Below, in pieces: positions 7,919-16,737 of a stretch of 41,854 bases of DNA (position 1 is the stretch's first letter; each line of letters opens with the position of its first letter). The position numbers and the translations under genes are program-made. Source of the stretch: an uncultured Ruminococcus sp. (lineage in GTDB: Bacteria > Bacillota > Clostridia > Oscillospirales > Ruminococcaceae); the NCBI GenBank assembly GCA_944388405.1, contig CALXIQ010000027.1, positions 1-41,854 on the forward strand, written 5' to 3'. A model generated the notes under the pieces. It did no database searches. It was not told the origin of the DNA and saw only the letters and a program-made list of their open reading frames with translations.

Positions 7919-10393
7919 TTACAAACCTATATCTCCGTTAATATCGGCATAAATGCTTACTTTGACAAAATCTTTGTTTTTATAAAACTCGGTCAGCATA
8001 CAGCTTATAATCTTCCTGAAAGCTTTTGTATTTTTGCATTTGAGAATAAGTCTGTACCTGAATTTATTGTTTATCCGCTCAAGCGTACAGGGAGCGGGTC
8101 CAAGCGCTCGCAGCGGCGTCTTTATTCCATGTTCTTTTATATAGCTGCTCATTCGTGCCACAAACCAGTCTGACGCTTCTATCGCCTTGCTTTCCATAGG
8201 CGAAGAAAATCCGATAACGCATATATCGCAAAACGGCGGATAGATAAGCGACTTTCTCAAAGCAATTTCCTGTTCATAAAACTCGTCATAGTTTTGCTGT
8301 GCTGCAAGATTGAGCACGTAATGGTCGGGAACGAAAGTCTGTAGATAAGCAAAGCCAGCCTTATCGCCTCGTCCGCTTCTTCCAGCAACCTGGGTAATCA
8401 GCGAAAAGGTTCGCTCATAGCTTCTGAAATCTCCCGTAAACAGCGCTTTGTCAAGGGACACCACACCTACAAGGGTAACATTGGGAAAATTCAGACCCTT
8501 TGCAATCATCTGAGTTCCCAGCATTATATCATATTCGCCATTTTCAAAGGACTTGAAATTCTCCTCGTACGAATACCTTGAATAGGTGGTGTCTGCATCC
8601 ATTCTAAGTATCCTTGCCTTTGGAAACGCTTTTAATAGCTCATCCTCAACCCGCTGGGTTCCCACTCCGCCGGTATGTAAATGGTCTGAACCGCATTCGG
8701 GGCAGACGCTTACGTTATCCATGGCAAAGCCGCAGTAATGACACATAAGCTTGTTATTTTTCTTGTGATATGTCAGCGGTATTCCGCACTTTGGACAGCT
8801 TATGGGCTGTTTGCAGTCAAGGCAGGACACATAGGTATTAAAGCCCCGTCTGTTAAGCAGCAGTATAGTTTGCTCACCTTTTGAAAGATTTTCGCCTATC
8901 TTTTCCATGAGTTTGCGGCTGAACAGAGAATCGTTTCCCGATTCAGCCTCACGCTGCATGTCGATAATTTCAACCTGTGGGAGAACTGCGTCGTTATAGC
9001 GCTTGCGTATCTCAAACAGGTGAAATCTTCCTTTTTTTGCGTAATAAAAGCTTTCAAGAGACGGAGTGGCGGATGCCATAACCAGCACAGCATTGTGAAA
9101 ACCACATCTCTGTATAGCCACATCCCTTGCATGATATCTCGGGGAGATTTCAGATTTATAGGTATGCTCCCCCTCCTCGTCCATAATAATAACTCCAATA
9201 TCAGACAAAGGTGCAAAAACTGCACTTCTTGTTCCTATTACTATTTTAGCTTCTCCGTTCTTAATCCTTTTAAATTCGTCTGTTCTCTGGCCAAGCGAAA
9301 GTGATGAGTGAAGCACAGCAATAACTCCGCCGAAATAAGCCTTGAATTTATTTAGCATCTGGGGAGTAAGAGAAATTTCAGGCACCATCATAAGTGCGGT
9401 TTTCCCCGCTTTAAGCACAGAATTAATCAGCCGAAAGAAAACGGCGGTTTTTCCGCTTCCCGTAACGCCGTAAAGCAGCGCACCCGCAGGCTCGCCCTTT
9501 TCAATCAGGGACATAATTCCATCATAAGCCTGCTGCTGCTCGTCATTAAGGGCAATGCTATCAGGGTCGGACACCTGCTCAACTCCACCGATAGCGTTTC
9601 TCATTACCTCGTACTTATACTCAGAAATAATACGCTTTTCTACCATCCGCTTTAAAAGCGAGGCAGTACAATTGGTCATATAGCAGACTTCCTTAACGGA
9701 AGCGCCTGAACAATCCTCCAGCAGATTTACCACCAGCTTTTGTTTCTGGGTCAATGATACGGTCTTACCCTCTTCAACGGTTCTGAGATATTCATCAGAA
9801 AGCCTTACCATTTTTACCGTTTCGTCGCCTACACGGCGTTTAAGCTTATCCTCTTCCTGAATATAGCCCTTGTCAATAAGACCCGTCACGGTTTTTTTCA
9901 GCCGTGGGTTGGCGGTAAAGTCGAGAAAATTATCAACCTCACGCTGGCTTTCAGCCGACCTCATAAAATTGATTACGTTAAGCTCCTTCTCGTCAAGCTC
10001 ATCGTCGGGAATATAGGTATTGACCAAAGAAAAATGCTGTGAAAAATTGTAGCTGAACCCTGTCGGCACCACCGTTTTGTATGCGTCAAAAAAAGTGCAG
10101 AAAGTATTCTCTTTAAGCCAGAAAATAATTTTCAGCATTTCGTCGGTCACAAGGGATTCCTTGTCTATCAGCTTGAACACAGGCTTGAGCTTTTCGTTAT
10201 ATTCAGGCGTTTCATACATTCTGGTAACAAAGCCTATGGCACGCCTGTTTCCGTTTCCGAATGGGACAATTACTCGTGAGCCGTTTTGTATGTCGGACTT
10301 CATTTCGTCGGGGACAATGTAGCTATATTCGCAGTCAAAGCTGTAAGCGGCACGACCTATCGCCACCTTAGCCACCAAAAACACACCACGCAT
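7919..10393 (-). CDS. priA: Primosomal protein N' (replication restart helicase PriA)
   Basis: An 824-residue 3'-5' superfamily 2 helicase that reloads the replisome at stalled forks. After the N-terminal DNA-binding domain come Walker A GVTGSGKTAVF, the Walker B-type DEEGEH, the motif QMIAKGLNFPNV and the arginine-finger region QVAGRSGRGDK. A four-pair zinc-binding insert (CLDC, CPKC, CHYC, CPEC at about 530-570) is complete. The ATG at 10393 is preceded by AGGGGGA. It follows rpoZ directly; coaBC, which sits between them in Bacillus, is absent. Confidence 0.97.
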   Translation of the reverse strand: MRGVFLVAKVAIGRAAYSFDCEYSYIVPDEMKSDIQNGSRVIVPFGNGNRRAIGFVTRMYETPEYNEKLKPVFKLIDKESLVTDEMLKIIFWLKENTFCTFFDAYKTVVPTGFSYNFSQHFSLVNTYIPDDELDEKELNVINFMRSAESQREVDNFLDFTANPRLKKTVTGLIDKGYIQEEDKLKRRVGDETVKMVRLSDEYLRTVEEGKTVSLTQKQKLVVNLLEDCSGASVKEVCYMTNCTASLLKRMVEKRIISEYKYEVMRNAIGGVEQVSDPDSIALNDEQQQAYDGIMSLIEKGEPAGALLYGVTGSGKTAVFFRLINSVLKAGKTALMMVPEISLTPQMLNKFKAYFGGVIAVLHSSLSLGQRTDEFKRIKNGEAKIVIGTRSAVFAPLSDIGVIIMDEEGEHTYKSEISPRYHARDVAIQRCGFHNAVLVMASATPSLESFYYAKKGRFHLFEIRKRYNDAVLPQVEIIDMQREAESGNDSLFSRKLMEKIGENLSKGEQTILLLNRRGFNTYVSCLDCKQPISCPKCGIPLTYHKKNNKLMCHYCGFAMDNVSVCPECGSDHLHTGGVGTQRVEDELLKAFPKARILRMDADTTYSRYSYEENFKSFENGEYDIMLGTQMIAKGLNFPNVTLVGVVSLDKALFTGDFRSYERTFSLITQVAGRSGRGDKAGFAYLQTFVPDHYVLNLAAQQNYDEFYEQEIALRKSLIYPPFCDICVIGFSSPMESKAIEASDWFVARMSSYIKEHGIKTPLRALGPAPCTLERINNKFRYRLILKCKNTKAFRKIISCMLTEFYKNKDFVKVSIYADINGDIGL

Positions 10394-10418
10394 TTACACT
10401 ATCCCCCTAAAGTCAGTT

Positions 10419-10625
10419 TCAGCTTCTGAGGCTTGGGTCCTCAATAAGCTTATATTCGCCTGAATAAAACTGGTTTACGGCAGTCTGAACAGGCTTTTCA
10501 TCAAGTATTTCCTTTTTCTGAAAAGCTTCATCGGTAATTTCTCTTGCCCGCTTTGCAACGGCGATTACAAGCGAATAATAGCTTTCATTATTCTTTAAAA
10601 TTTCTACTACTGCTGGTCTAAGCAT
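10419..10625 (-). CDS. rpoZ: DNA-directed RNA polymerase subunit omega
   Basis: A 68-residue protein with the Rpb6/omega core (SYYSLVIAVAKRAREI, then KPVQTAVNQF) that helps assemble and stabilise RNA polymerase beta'. The start at 10625 has AGGTG 8 bases upstream and overlaps the end of gmk by 8 bases, so translation is probably coupled. Position immediately after gmk is conserved across Bacillota. Confidence 0.9.
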   Translation of the reverse strand: MLRPAVVEILKNNESYYSLVIAVAKRAREITDEAFQKKEILDEKPVQTAVNQFYSGEYKLIEDPSLRS

Positions 10626-11253
10626 TTTTAAGCACCTCATTAATCATAGTTTTTATATCATTATTGTCGGTTCTGAATTTATCCGCCTCCGCAGAATCAT
10701 TCTTGGCGGCTCTCATAACCGTTTCAAAATCTCTTACAGCGTCCTCCAGTCCGTCGTTCATAATGGCGTAATCATAGTCAAACGCCTTTGCTATCTCGTC
10801 GGCGGCGGCTTTTACACGCTCTTCTATTACAGCTTCGCTTTCAGTTCCCCTTTTGTTAAGGCGGCGTTTAAGCTCCTGAACGGAAGGCGGCAGAATGAAG
10901 ATAAGCACCGCTTCAGGCATTGCTTTTTTCACCTGAAACGCACCGTTGGTTTCTATTTCAAGCACAACATCCCTGCCCGCAGAAAGATTTTTTTCAACAG
11001 GCTCGGCAGGTGTTCCGTAATAATGCTTTACAAACCCCGCATGCTCAAGAAAACCGTTTTCAGCCACCATTTTTTCAAACTGCACGTCATCAATGAAATG
11101 ATAGTGAACCCCATCGACCTCGCCTTCTCTCGGCTCACGAGTGGTGCAGGATACCGAGTAAAACACATCGCTGTTTTTAAAAACCTCGCTGAGTATAGTT
11201 CCCTTGCCGCAGCCGGACGGAGCGGAAACCACAAACAGTCTTGCCTTATTCAT
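10618..11253 (-). CDS. gmk: Guanylate kinase
   Basis: A 211-residue enzyme converting GMP to GDP with ATP. The P-loop [11 protein letters not shown] is at the N-terminus and the GMP-binding segment [19 protein letters not shown] follows, with the lid and ETNG motifs further on. The ATG at 11253 has a strong GGAGG site. It overlaps remA by 8 bases on one side and rpoZ by 8 bases on the other. The order remA-gmk-rpoZ is standard. Confidence 0.97.
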   Translation of the reverse strand: MNKARLFVVSAPSGCGKGTILSEVFKNSDVFYSVSCTTREPREGEVDGVHYHFIDDVQFEKMVAENGFLEHAGFVKHYYGTPAEPVEKNLSAGRDVVLEIETNGAFQVKKAMPEAVLIFILPPSVQELKRRLNKRGTESEAVIEERVKAAADEIAKAFDYDYAIMNDGLEDAVRDFETVMRAAKNDSAEADKFRTDNNDIKTMINEVLKNA

Positions 11254-11500
11254 CGTTATCCTCCTCGTCAATTTCAAATCTTGAGCCTACCGTTTCGGGC
11301 GCCAATGCCGACAGCACCACATGGTCGCTGTCCATAACGATAACCGCCCGGGTTTTTCTGCCATAGGTGGCGTCAATAAGCGTCCCCTTATCTCTGGCGT
11401 CCTGTATTATCCTCTTTATGGGAGCGGATTCGGGGGCGACTATCGCCACCACCCTTTCACAGGAAACCATATTGCCAAAGCCGATATTAATTAACTGCAT
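11246..11500 (-). CDS. remA: Extracellular matrix regulator RemA (DUF370)
   Basis: An 84-residue member of the RemA/DUF370 family. In Bacillus the protein binds DNA and activates matrix and osmoprotection genes. The opening INIGFGNMV and the segments [11 protein letters not shown] and [13 protein letters not shown] match the family closely. It lies between yicC and gmk as in most Bacillota. The acidic tail (EIDEEDNDE) is a local extension. Whether it regulates biofilm genes in this organism cannot be told from sequence. Confidence 0.93.
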   Translation of the reverse strand: MQLINIGFGNMVSCERVVAIVAPESAPIKRIIQDARDKGTLIDATYGRKTRAVIVMDSDHVVLSALAPETVGSRFEIDEEDNDE

Positions 11501-11514
11501 AGCAATTCCCCCGA

Positions 11515-12393
11515 TTACTCAACGTTCTGAATCTGTTCTCTGATTTTTTCAATTTCGGATTTAAGCTCCACCACCATTTTAGTAATCGCCAAATCCTGAG
11601 CCTTTGAACCGATGGTATTTACCTCTCGGTTCATCTCCTGAACCAGAAAATCAAGCTTTCTTCCCACAGGACCGCTGCCTGAAATAAGCTCCCTGAACTG
11701 GGCGATATGGCTGCGAAGTCTTACCGTTTCCTCGTCAACGGCTGTTTTCTCCGAAAAAATTGCCGCCTCGGTAAGAATCCTTTGCTCGTCTATGTTTTTA
11801 TCGGTAAGCACCTCGCACAGCTTTGCGTAAAGTCTTTCTCTGTAGGCTGCGGTAACCTTGGGGGACTGAATTTCAACCTCCCCCACCAGTCTTTCTATAA
11901 CGTCAAGGCGAGAGGAAATATCCTCATACATTTTCACGCCCTCGGTAATACGCATCTCAACAAATCTTTCCAAAGCGCACTGGACGGTTTCCCTGACGCT
12001 GCTCCAGATTTCCTCCTCGTCCTCGGTTACCTTTACTACTGTGAATATATCAGGCAGACGCATAATGCTTGACAGTGTCAAATCGTCCTCAAGGGAAAGC
12101 TCCTGCGCCGAATTTCTCAGCGCACCGATATAGCCCTTGGCGATTTCACGGTTTATTTCAATATTTGCGCTTACGCCCTCTTGATTGTATATGGAAACGG
12201 AAACTTCAACCTTGCCTCTGGAAATGGCGTTATTCATGAAGCTTTTAAGTTTTTCGTCAAGATAACCGTAAGCTCTTGGGGTTCTTGCGGTAAACTCATA
12301 ATATCTGTGGTTTACCGAGCGAATCTCCACAATTATCTCTCTGCCGTTTATTATACGCCGTTCTCTTCCGAAGCCGGTCATGCTTTTAATCAT
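11515..12393 (-). CDS. yicC: YicC-family endoribonuclease
   Basis: A 292-residue protein with the hallmark N-terminus [10 protein letters not shown] and the C-terminal segment [19 protein letters not shown] of the YicC/YloC family. YicC proteins have been characterised as endoribonucleases affecting small-RNA turnover. I start it at 12393 (AGGA 6 bases upstream); an extra 29 in-frame codons upstream lack family similarity. It is the first gene of the cluster, with a good promoter at 12486-12514. Confidence 0.94.
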   Translation of the reverse strand: MIKSMTGFGRERRIINGREIIVEIRSVNHRYYEFTARTPRAYGYLDEKLKSFMNNAISRGKVEVSVSIYNQEGVSANIEINREIAKGYIGALRNSAQELSLEDDLTLSSIMRLPDIFTVVKVTEDEEEIWSSVRETVQCALERFVEMRITEGVKMYEDISSRLDVIERLVGEVEIQSPKVTAAYRERLYAKLCEVLTDKNIDEQRILTEAAIFSEKTAVDEETVRLRSHIAQFRELISGSGPVGRKLDFLVQEMNREVNTIGSKAQDLAITKMVVELKSEIEKIREQIQNVE

Positions 12394-12485
12394 TGAACTG
12401 TCCTTTCCGCTGATACAAACGGCATTTCTGTCTTTGCCAACAGAGCAATATGCGCTCTGAATCAGCACACAAATATTCAACTTAT

Positions 12486-12514
12486 ATTATAACATTTCGC
12501 CTGCCAAATAGCAA
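12486..12514 (-). promoter_or_regulatory. Promoter of the yicC-remA-gmk operon
   Basis: On the minus strand TTGCTA (12509-12514) and TATAAT (12486-12491) are separated by 17 bases, a typical sigma-A spacing. It sits about 90 bases before the yicC start, with no other gene between. Confidence 0.7.
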
Positions 12515-12543
12515 GCAATTTTCATATATTTTTAATATATATT

Positions 12544-13203
12544 TTACTTGCTATTGTTAATCTCGGCAAAAATGCCTGAAAGACTTTCCGCTATACATAC
12601 ATGAGGATATTTCTTAAAATCCTCAGCGGAGGTTGAGCCGGTAGTAACGCCTGCAAAATCGACTCCTGCATTCATAGCAGTCTGAGCGTCGATATAGCTG
12701 TCGCCTATGTAAAGCACATTTTCCTTGCTTTCTCCCAGCCTGTCTATCATCATGTTAAGCCCTGAAGGGTCGGGCTTTGCCGCCTTTACATCTTCCCCAC
12801 CGATAACAATATCAACCGGGAATGAACCTGCCTGCTGCTTAAAAGTTTCCTCTATTCTGTATCTGTATTTTGTGGACACGATTCCCACCTTCAAACCTGC
12901 ATGCTGCAGCGCCTGGAGAATTGCTATGGAGTCGTCATAAAAGAAGGTGTTTTTCACCATTTCCGTATCGGCAATCCTTACATACTCCCTGCGCATTTCC
13001 TCACGCTGAGGATTATTCTCTATTCCCGTCAGCAAATCCAATGCATCGACTATGGTCAGACCTATCGTACGGTATATGGTATAGTCGTCGGGTATCTTAT
13101 ATCCGAACTTTTCCAGGGTGCGCTTAAAGCAGATTAAAATACCCTTTGAGGAATCAGCAAGGGTTAAATCAAAGTCAAAAACATAAGCGGAATATTTAGC
13201 CAT
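12544..13203 (-). CDS. HAD-family phosphatase (PGP/PpaX-like)
   Basis: A 219-residue haloacid dehalogenase hydrolase. Motif I FDFDLTLADS carries the nucleophilic aspartate; motif II is VSTKYRYR, motif III the lysine in AAKPDP, and motif IV GDSYIDAQTA. The cap domain between motifs I and II matches phosphoglycolate phosphatase or pyrophosphatase PpaX-like members, but substrate cannot be assigned. A strong rho-independent terminator (for glmS) lies only about 20 bases upstream of its start. Expression must therefore come from read-through or a promoter buried upstream of that hairpin. Confidence 0.85.
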   Translation of the reverse strand: MAKYSAYVFDFDLTLADSSKGILICFKRTLEKFGYKIPDDYTIYRTIGLTIVDALDLLTGIENNPQREEMRREYVRIADTEMVKNTFFYDDSIAILQALQHAGLKVGIVSTKYRYRIEETFKQQAGSFPVDIVIGGEDVKAAKPDPSGLNMMIDRLGESKENVLYIGDSYIDAQTAMNAGVDFAGVTTGSTSAEDFKKYPHVCIAESLSGIFAEINNSK

Positions 13204-13221
13204 AATACAACAATCCTTTCA

Positions 13222-13254
13222 CAAAAACAGGCAACCGTTTTATCGGGCTGCCTG
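13222..13254 (-). terminator. Rho-independent terminator after glmS
   Basis: On the minus strand CAGGCAGCC pairs with GGTTGCCTG around a short AT loop and is followed by TTTTTG. It lies after glmS and directly before the HAD gene, so it may also attenuate that gene. An inverted repeat (CCGATTA/TAATCGG, 13291-13329) lies just upstream. Confidence 0.75.
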
Positions 13255-13337
13255 AACGTCTTTTTGTTTTCTAAATAATATTTCAGCGTCACCGATTAAA
13301 TATTTATCTTTTAATATACAAACTAATCGGCTTTAGC

Positions 13338-15161
13338 TTACTCAACCGTTACGGATTTTGCCAGGTTTCTCGGCTTATCCACATCGTTGCCTCTCAGCAC
13401 CGAGGTATAATATGCAATAAGCTGCAGCGGAACTACCGTAAGCATAGGCATTAATATATCGTCGATGGTGGGCAGACCAATCTTGTAATCGGCAACGTCA
13501 TCGTCCACGTTGATGTAATCATGGGTAACGAAAATAACCTTTCCGCCTCTGGCTTTAACCTCCTTGGCGTTGCTGACCGTCTTGTCAAACAAATCCCTCT
13601 GAGTTGCCACGGCGATAAGTGGCATGCTTTCGGTAACAAGGGAAATTGTTCCGTGCTTAAGCTCTCCTGCGGCGTAGGATTCAGAATGAATGTAGGATAT
13701 TTCTTTAAGCTTTAGTGAGCCCTCCATGGAAAGGGCATAATCCAGCCCTCTGCCGATATAAAGAAGATTTTCGGAATTTACAAGCTGAGAAGCTACATAC
13801 TGACAAGATTTCTCCTGCTTTAAAATCATTTCTATCATACCCGGAACGCTTTCAAGCACCGAGGTAAGTCTTTTACATTCGTCCTCCGAAATGGTTTTCT
13901 TAGCATAGGAAAGCAGAAAAGCAAGGAGATAGAAAACCGCTATCTGCACGCTGTACGCCTTTGTGGAGGCAACGGAAATCTCAGGGCCCGCATGGGTATA
14001 AATAACCATATCCGCTTCTCTTGCAATGGAGGAACCCACAACGTTGACTATAGCAAGGGTTTCCGCGCCAAGACGCTTTGACAGCTTCAACGCTTCAAGA
14101 GTGTCCGCAGTTTCTCCCGACTGGGAAACGACTATCACCAAATCCCCTTTTCCTATAATAGGATTTCTGTACCTGAACTCAGAGGCGACGTCCACAGCCA
14201 CAGGTACTCTTGCCAGTTTTTCTATTACATACTTGCCCACCAGTCCTGCATGCATAGCAGTGCCACAGGCAACCACAAATATGCTGTTATAAGACGCAAG
14301 CCGTTCGGCGGTCATGCCGCATTCCTCAAAATTAGGCATTCCGTTTTTGATTCGTGGAGAAACGGTCTGCTTTATAGCTACAGGCTGTTCGTTTATCTCT
14401 TTAAGCATAAAATGCTCATATCCGCCCTTTTCCGCCGCTTCCATATCCCAGTCGGCAACCATAAGCTGTTTTTCTACAGGAGTGCCGTGTTTATCGAAAA
14501 TCTGAGCCTTGCCGCCTTTAAGCACGGCTATTTCATCGGTGTCAAGCAGATAGTAATTCCTTGTGAACTTTAAAATTGCCGGAACGTCTGAGGCAATAAA
14601 CGCCTCGTCCTCACCCACGCCTACAATCAGGGGCGAATCCTTTCTTACGGCATAAACGCTGTCGGGAAAGTCCTTGAACACAATTCCCAGCGCATAAGAC
14701 CCTTCGATGTCCCCCAGCACCTTCTGGATTGTTTCCATCGGGTCACCGTTATAGTAATAATCCAAAAGCTTTGCCACCGTTTCGGTATCCGTCTGGCTTT
14801 CAAACACATAGCCCTTTTTCTCAAGGAAACGTTTTATTTTCCTGTAATTTTCAATAATACCGTTATGAACGATAGATATTTCCGCATTGCCGTGAGGATG
14901 AGAATTAATGTCCGACGGTTCGCCGTGGGTTGCCCATCTGGTATGACCTATACCACAGGTGCCGCCGTGGATTTCGCCCTCTTTAAGTATTTTTTCTTTA
15001 AGGTCGGCAATTCTTCCCTTGGTTTTGCTTACCTTGATTTCTCCGTCCTGAAAAACGGCGATTCCTGCCGAATCATATCCTCTGTATTCCAGCTTGCTCA
15101 AAGCGTCAAGCAATACCTTGGTACACTCCTGTTTTCCAACGTATCCAACTATTCCGCACAT
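13338..15161 (-). CDS. glmS: Glutamine-fructose-6-phosphate aminotransferase (isomerizing)
   Basis: A 607-residue enzyme making glucosamine-6-phosphate, the first step of amino-sugar and peptidoglycan synthesis. The start at 15161 gives the N-terminal nucleophile Cys2 (MCGIVGYVG), with AAAGGAG upstream. The glutaminase domain contains GHTRWATHG and HPHGN. Two SIS isomerase domains follow (SQSGETADT; STKAYS), and the C-terminus ends with the family hallmark LAKSVTVE. It has its own promoter and terminator. I see no glmS ribozyme in the 249-base upstream region, although many Bacillota glmS genes have one. Confidence 0.98.
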   Translation of the reverse strand: MCGIVGYVGKQECTKVLLDALSKLEYRGYDSAGIAVFQDGEIKVSKTKGRIADLKEKILKEGEIHGGTCGIGHTRWATHGEPSDINSHPHGNAEISIVHNGIIENYRKIKRFLEKKGYVFESQTDTETVAKLLDYYYNGDPMETIQKVLGDIEGSYALGIVFKDFPDSVYAVRKDSPLIVGVGEDEAFIASDVPAILKFTRNYYLLDTDEIAVLKGGKAQIFDKHGTPVEKQLMVADWDMEAAEKGGYEHFMLKEINEQPVAIKQTVSPRIKNGMPNFEECGMTAERLASYNSIFVVACGTAMHAGLVGKYVIEKLARVPVAVDVASEFRYRNPIIGKGDLVIVVSQSGETADTLEALKLSKRLGAETLAIVNVVGSSIAREADMVIYTHAGPEISVASTKAYSVQIAVFYLLAFLLSYAKKTISEDECKRLTSVLESVPGMIEMILKQEKSCQYVASQLVNSENLLYIGRGLDYALSMEGSLKLKEISYIHSESYAAGELKHGTISLVTESMPLIAVATQRDLFDKTVSNAKEVKARGGKVIFVTHDYINVDDDVADYKIGLPTIDDILMPMLTVVPLQLIAYYTSVLRGNDVDKPRNLAKSVTVE

Positions 15162-15266
15162 AGTCAAAACTCCTTTCAGCGCAAACAGCGCATCAATACT
15201 TTATTCTATGACATTTATGCTTGAAAAAACACAAATGCCCCACATATTCGCTTACAATCACTTATA

Positions 15267-15295
15267 ATAATATCACAAAACGCCTGCAAAATCAA
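15267..15295 (-). promoter_or_regulatory. Promoter of glmS
   Basis: Minus-strand TTGATT (15290-15295) and TATTAT (15267-15272) are 17 bases apart. The transcript would carry a leader of about 95 bases with no obvious ribozyme core. Confidence 0.55.
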
Positions 15296-15337
15296 GAGGG
15301 AAGAAAACTTTCCGCCGATTTTGCGCACAACAATGGA

Positions 15338-15383
15338 AATACCGTGCAAAGCCGTAAAAAAGCCCTGCACGGTATTGTTTTTT
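15338..15383. terminator. Hairpin between the aldo/keto reductase and glmS
   Basis: A perfect 11-bp inverted repeat (AATACCGTGCA / TGCACGGTATT) sits between the reductase stop and the glmS promoter. The T-run lies on the plus-strand side (TGTTTTTT), so it is a canonical terminator only for plus-strand transcripts. On the minus strand it is a strong hairpin without a U-tract. It may work in both directions. Confidence 0.55.
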
Positions 15384-15410
15384 GATATAAATTTAATGCA
15401 ACTCACAAAA

Positions 15411-16547
15411 CTACTTGCTGCACAACACGTCCAGCTGGCGTTGAAGCTTTTTAAGGTCGTCCCTGATATGAAGCTTCTGGGGACAGGCTTTTTCGCACTT
15501 TCCGCAAGAAACGCAGTTCTTTGCTTTCTGAGCCTCATCGATGTCATGGCTCCACTGCCATTTGGTTGAATTTATATTTTCGTACATGCCGTATGTGTTC
15601 CAGATTTTAAAATTATAAGGTATATTAACTCCTGCAGGACAAGGCATACAGTAATTACAGCCGGTGCAGCCGTTGTTTACTCTCGCTCTCAGCATATCGG
15701 CAATTCGCTCAACCGCTTGCTTTTCCTCATCGGTGAGGGGTTTAAAATCCGAAAAGGTATTAAGATTATCCTTTACCTGAGATTCGTCGGACATTCCGCT
15801 GAGAATTACCTTAACGTTAGGCAGCGAGCCTACCCATCTGAATGCCCAAGACGCAGTTGAAGCGTCGGCGTCAAATTTTTTGAACTCCGACGTAATATCC
15901 TCCGGCAGAACCGCCAGAGAACCACCCTTAACAGGTTCCATTACCACCAGCGGAACTCCCAGCTTTTCGGTAAGCTCATAGCCTTTGATTCCCGCCTGCT
16001 CGTTTACATCCATATAATTAAGCTGTATCTGACAGAAATCCCACTTACGATAGGTAAGTATCTCCTCAAAAGCCTCATAGCTGTCGTGAAATGAAAAACC
16101 GAAATATTTGATTTTTCCGTCGGCTTTCAGTTTTTCGCAGTATTCCACCACGCCAAGATCCTTCATTTTATTCCATGCGCCGCGGTTAAGGGAATGAAGC
16201 AGATAGAAATCCACATAATCCTTATTAAGCCGCTCCAGCTGGGAATTAAACAGCTTCTCGGCGTCCTCTTTCGACTCCACCAGCCAGCAAGGCAGCTTTG
16301 TGGCAAGGAAATAGGAATCTCTCGGATACTTATCCAGAACCTTTCCCACAAAAGGCTCGCTTTCGCCATTGTGATACGGATAAGCAGTGTCTATGTAATT
16401 TACTCCTGCCGCAATGGCGTCATCAAGCATTTTCTCGGCAGCTTGTTCGTTAATTTTGCCCTCTGAATCGGTGGGAAAACGCATACAACCGAAGCCCAGC
16501 AGCGAGGTTTCAATTCCAAGATTGGACATTAAACGCTTATCAACCAT
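15411..16547 (-). CDS. Aldo/keto reductase with C-terminal 4Fe-4S domain
   Basis: A 378-residue protein. Residues 1-280 form an aldo/keto reductase barrel, with GFGCMRFP near the start and the catalytic Asp/Tyr region in NYIDTAYPYHNGESE. The C-terminal 100 residues hold two cysteine clusters typical of bacterial ferredoxin-like domains (CTGCNYCMPCPAG; CVSCGKCEKACP). Such fusions are common in anaerobes and may couple carbonyl reduction to ferredoxin-type electron transfer; the substrate is unknown. The start at 16547 has GGAGG 8 bases upstream. It is monocistronic, with its own promoter. Confidence 0.9.
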   Translation of the reverse strand: MVDKRLMSNLGIETSLLGFGCMRFPTDSEGKINEQAAEKMLDDAIAAGVNYIDTAYPYHNGESEPFVGKVLDKYPRDSYFLATKLPCWLVESKEDAEKLFNSQLERLNKDYVDFYLLHSLNRGAWNKMKDLGVVEYCEKLKADGKIKYFGFSFHDSYEAFEEILTYRKWDFCQIQLNYMDVNEQAGIKGYELTEKLGVPLVVMEPVKGGSLAVLPEDITSEFKKFDADASTASWAFRWVGSLPNVKVILSGMSDESQVKDNLNTFSDFKPLTDEEKQAVERIADMLRARVNNGCTGCNYCMPCPAGVNIPYNFKIWNTYGMYENINSTKWQWSHDIDEAQKAKNCVSCGKCEKACPQKLHIRDDLKKLQRQLDVLCSK

Positions 16548-16578
16548 AAAATCTTCCTCCCAAATAATATGTAATAAT

Positions 16579-16607
16579 ATTATACCGTCACACTTAACAA
16601 AATTCAA
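16579..16607 (-). promoter_or_regulatory. Promoter of the aldo/keto reductase
   Basis: Minus-strand TTGAAT (16602-16607), a 17-base spacer and TATAAT (16579-16584), about 32 bases ahead of the start codon. Confidence 0.65.
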
Positions 16608-16667
16608 GAGCTGCCGGCGTATATTTTTGTTACTTTTCTTTTAATGACTATTCCATCAAGCCGCTGA

Positions 16668-16708
16668 ATAAAACAAATCCCGGACCGCATTATTGCTGCA
16701 ATCCGGGA
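16668..16708 (-). terminator. Rho-independent terminator after lysC
   Basis: On the minus strand TCCCGGA...TCCGGGA encloses an inner GCA/TGC stem and is followed by TTTGTTTT. It ends the aspartate kinase transcript before the reductase promoter. Confidence 0.8.
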
Positions 16709-16737
16709 GTAAGCTCAATATTTAAACTACTACAGCA

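Noticed and set aside
13338..13639. Small ORFs overlapping the glmS 3' end
   Set aside because: They are in other frames of a well-conserved gene and lack ribosome sites.
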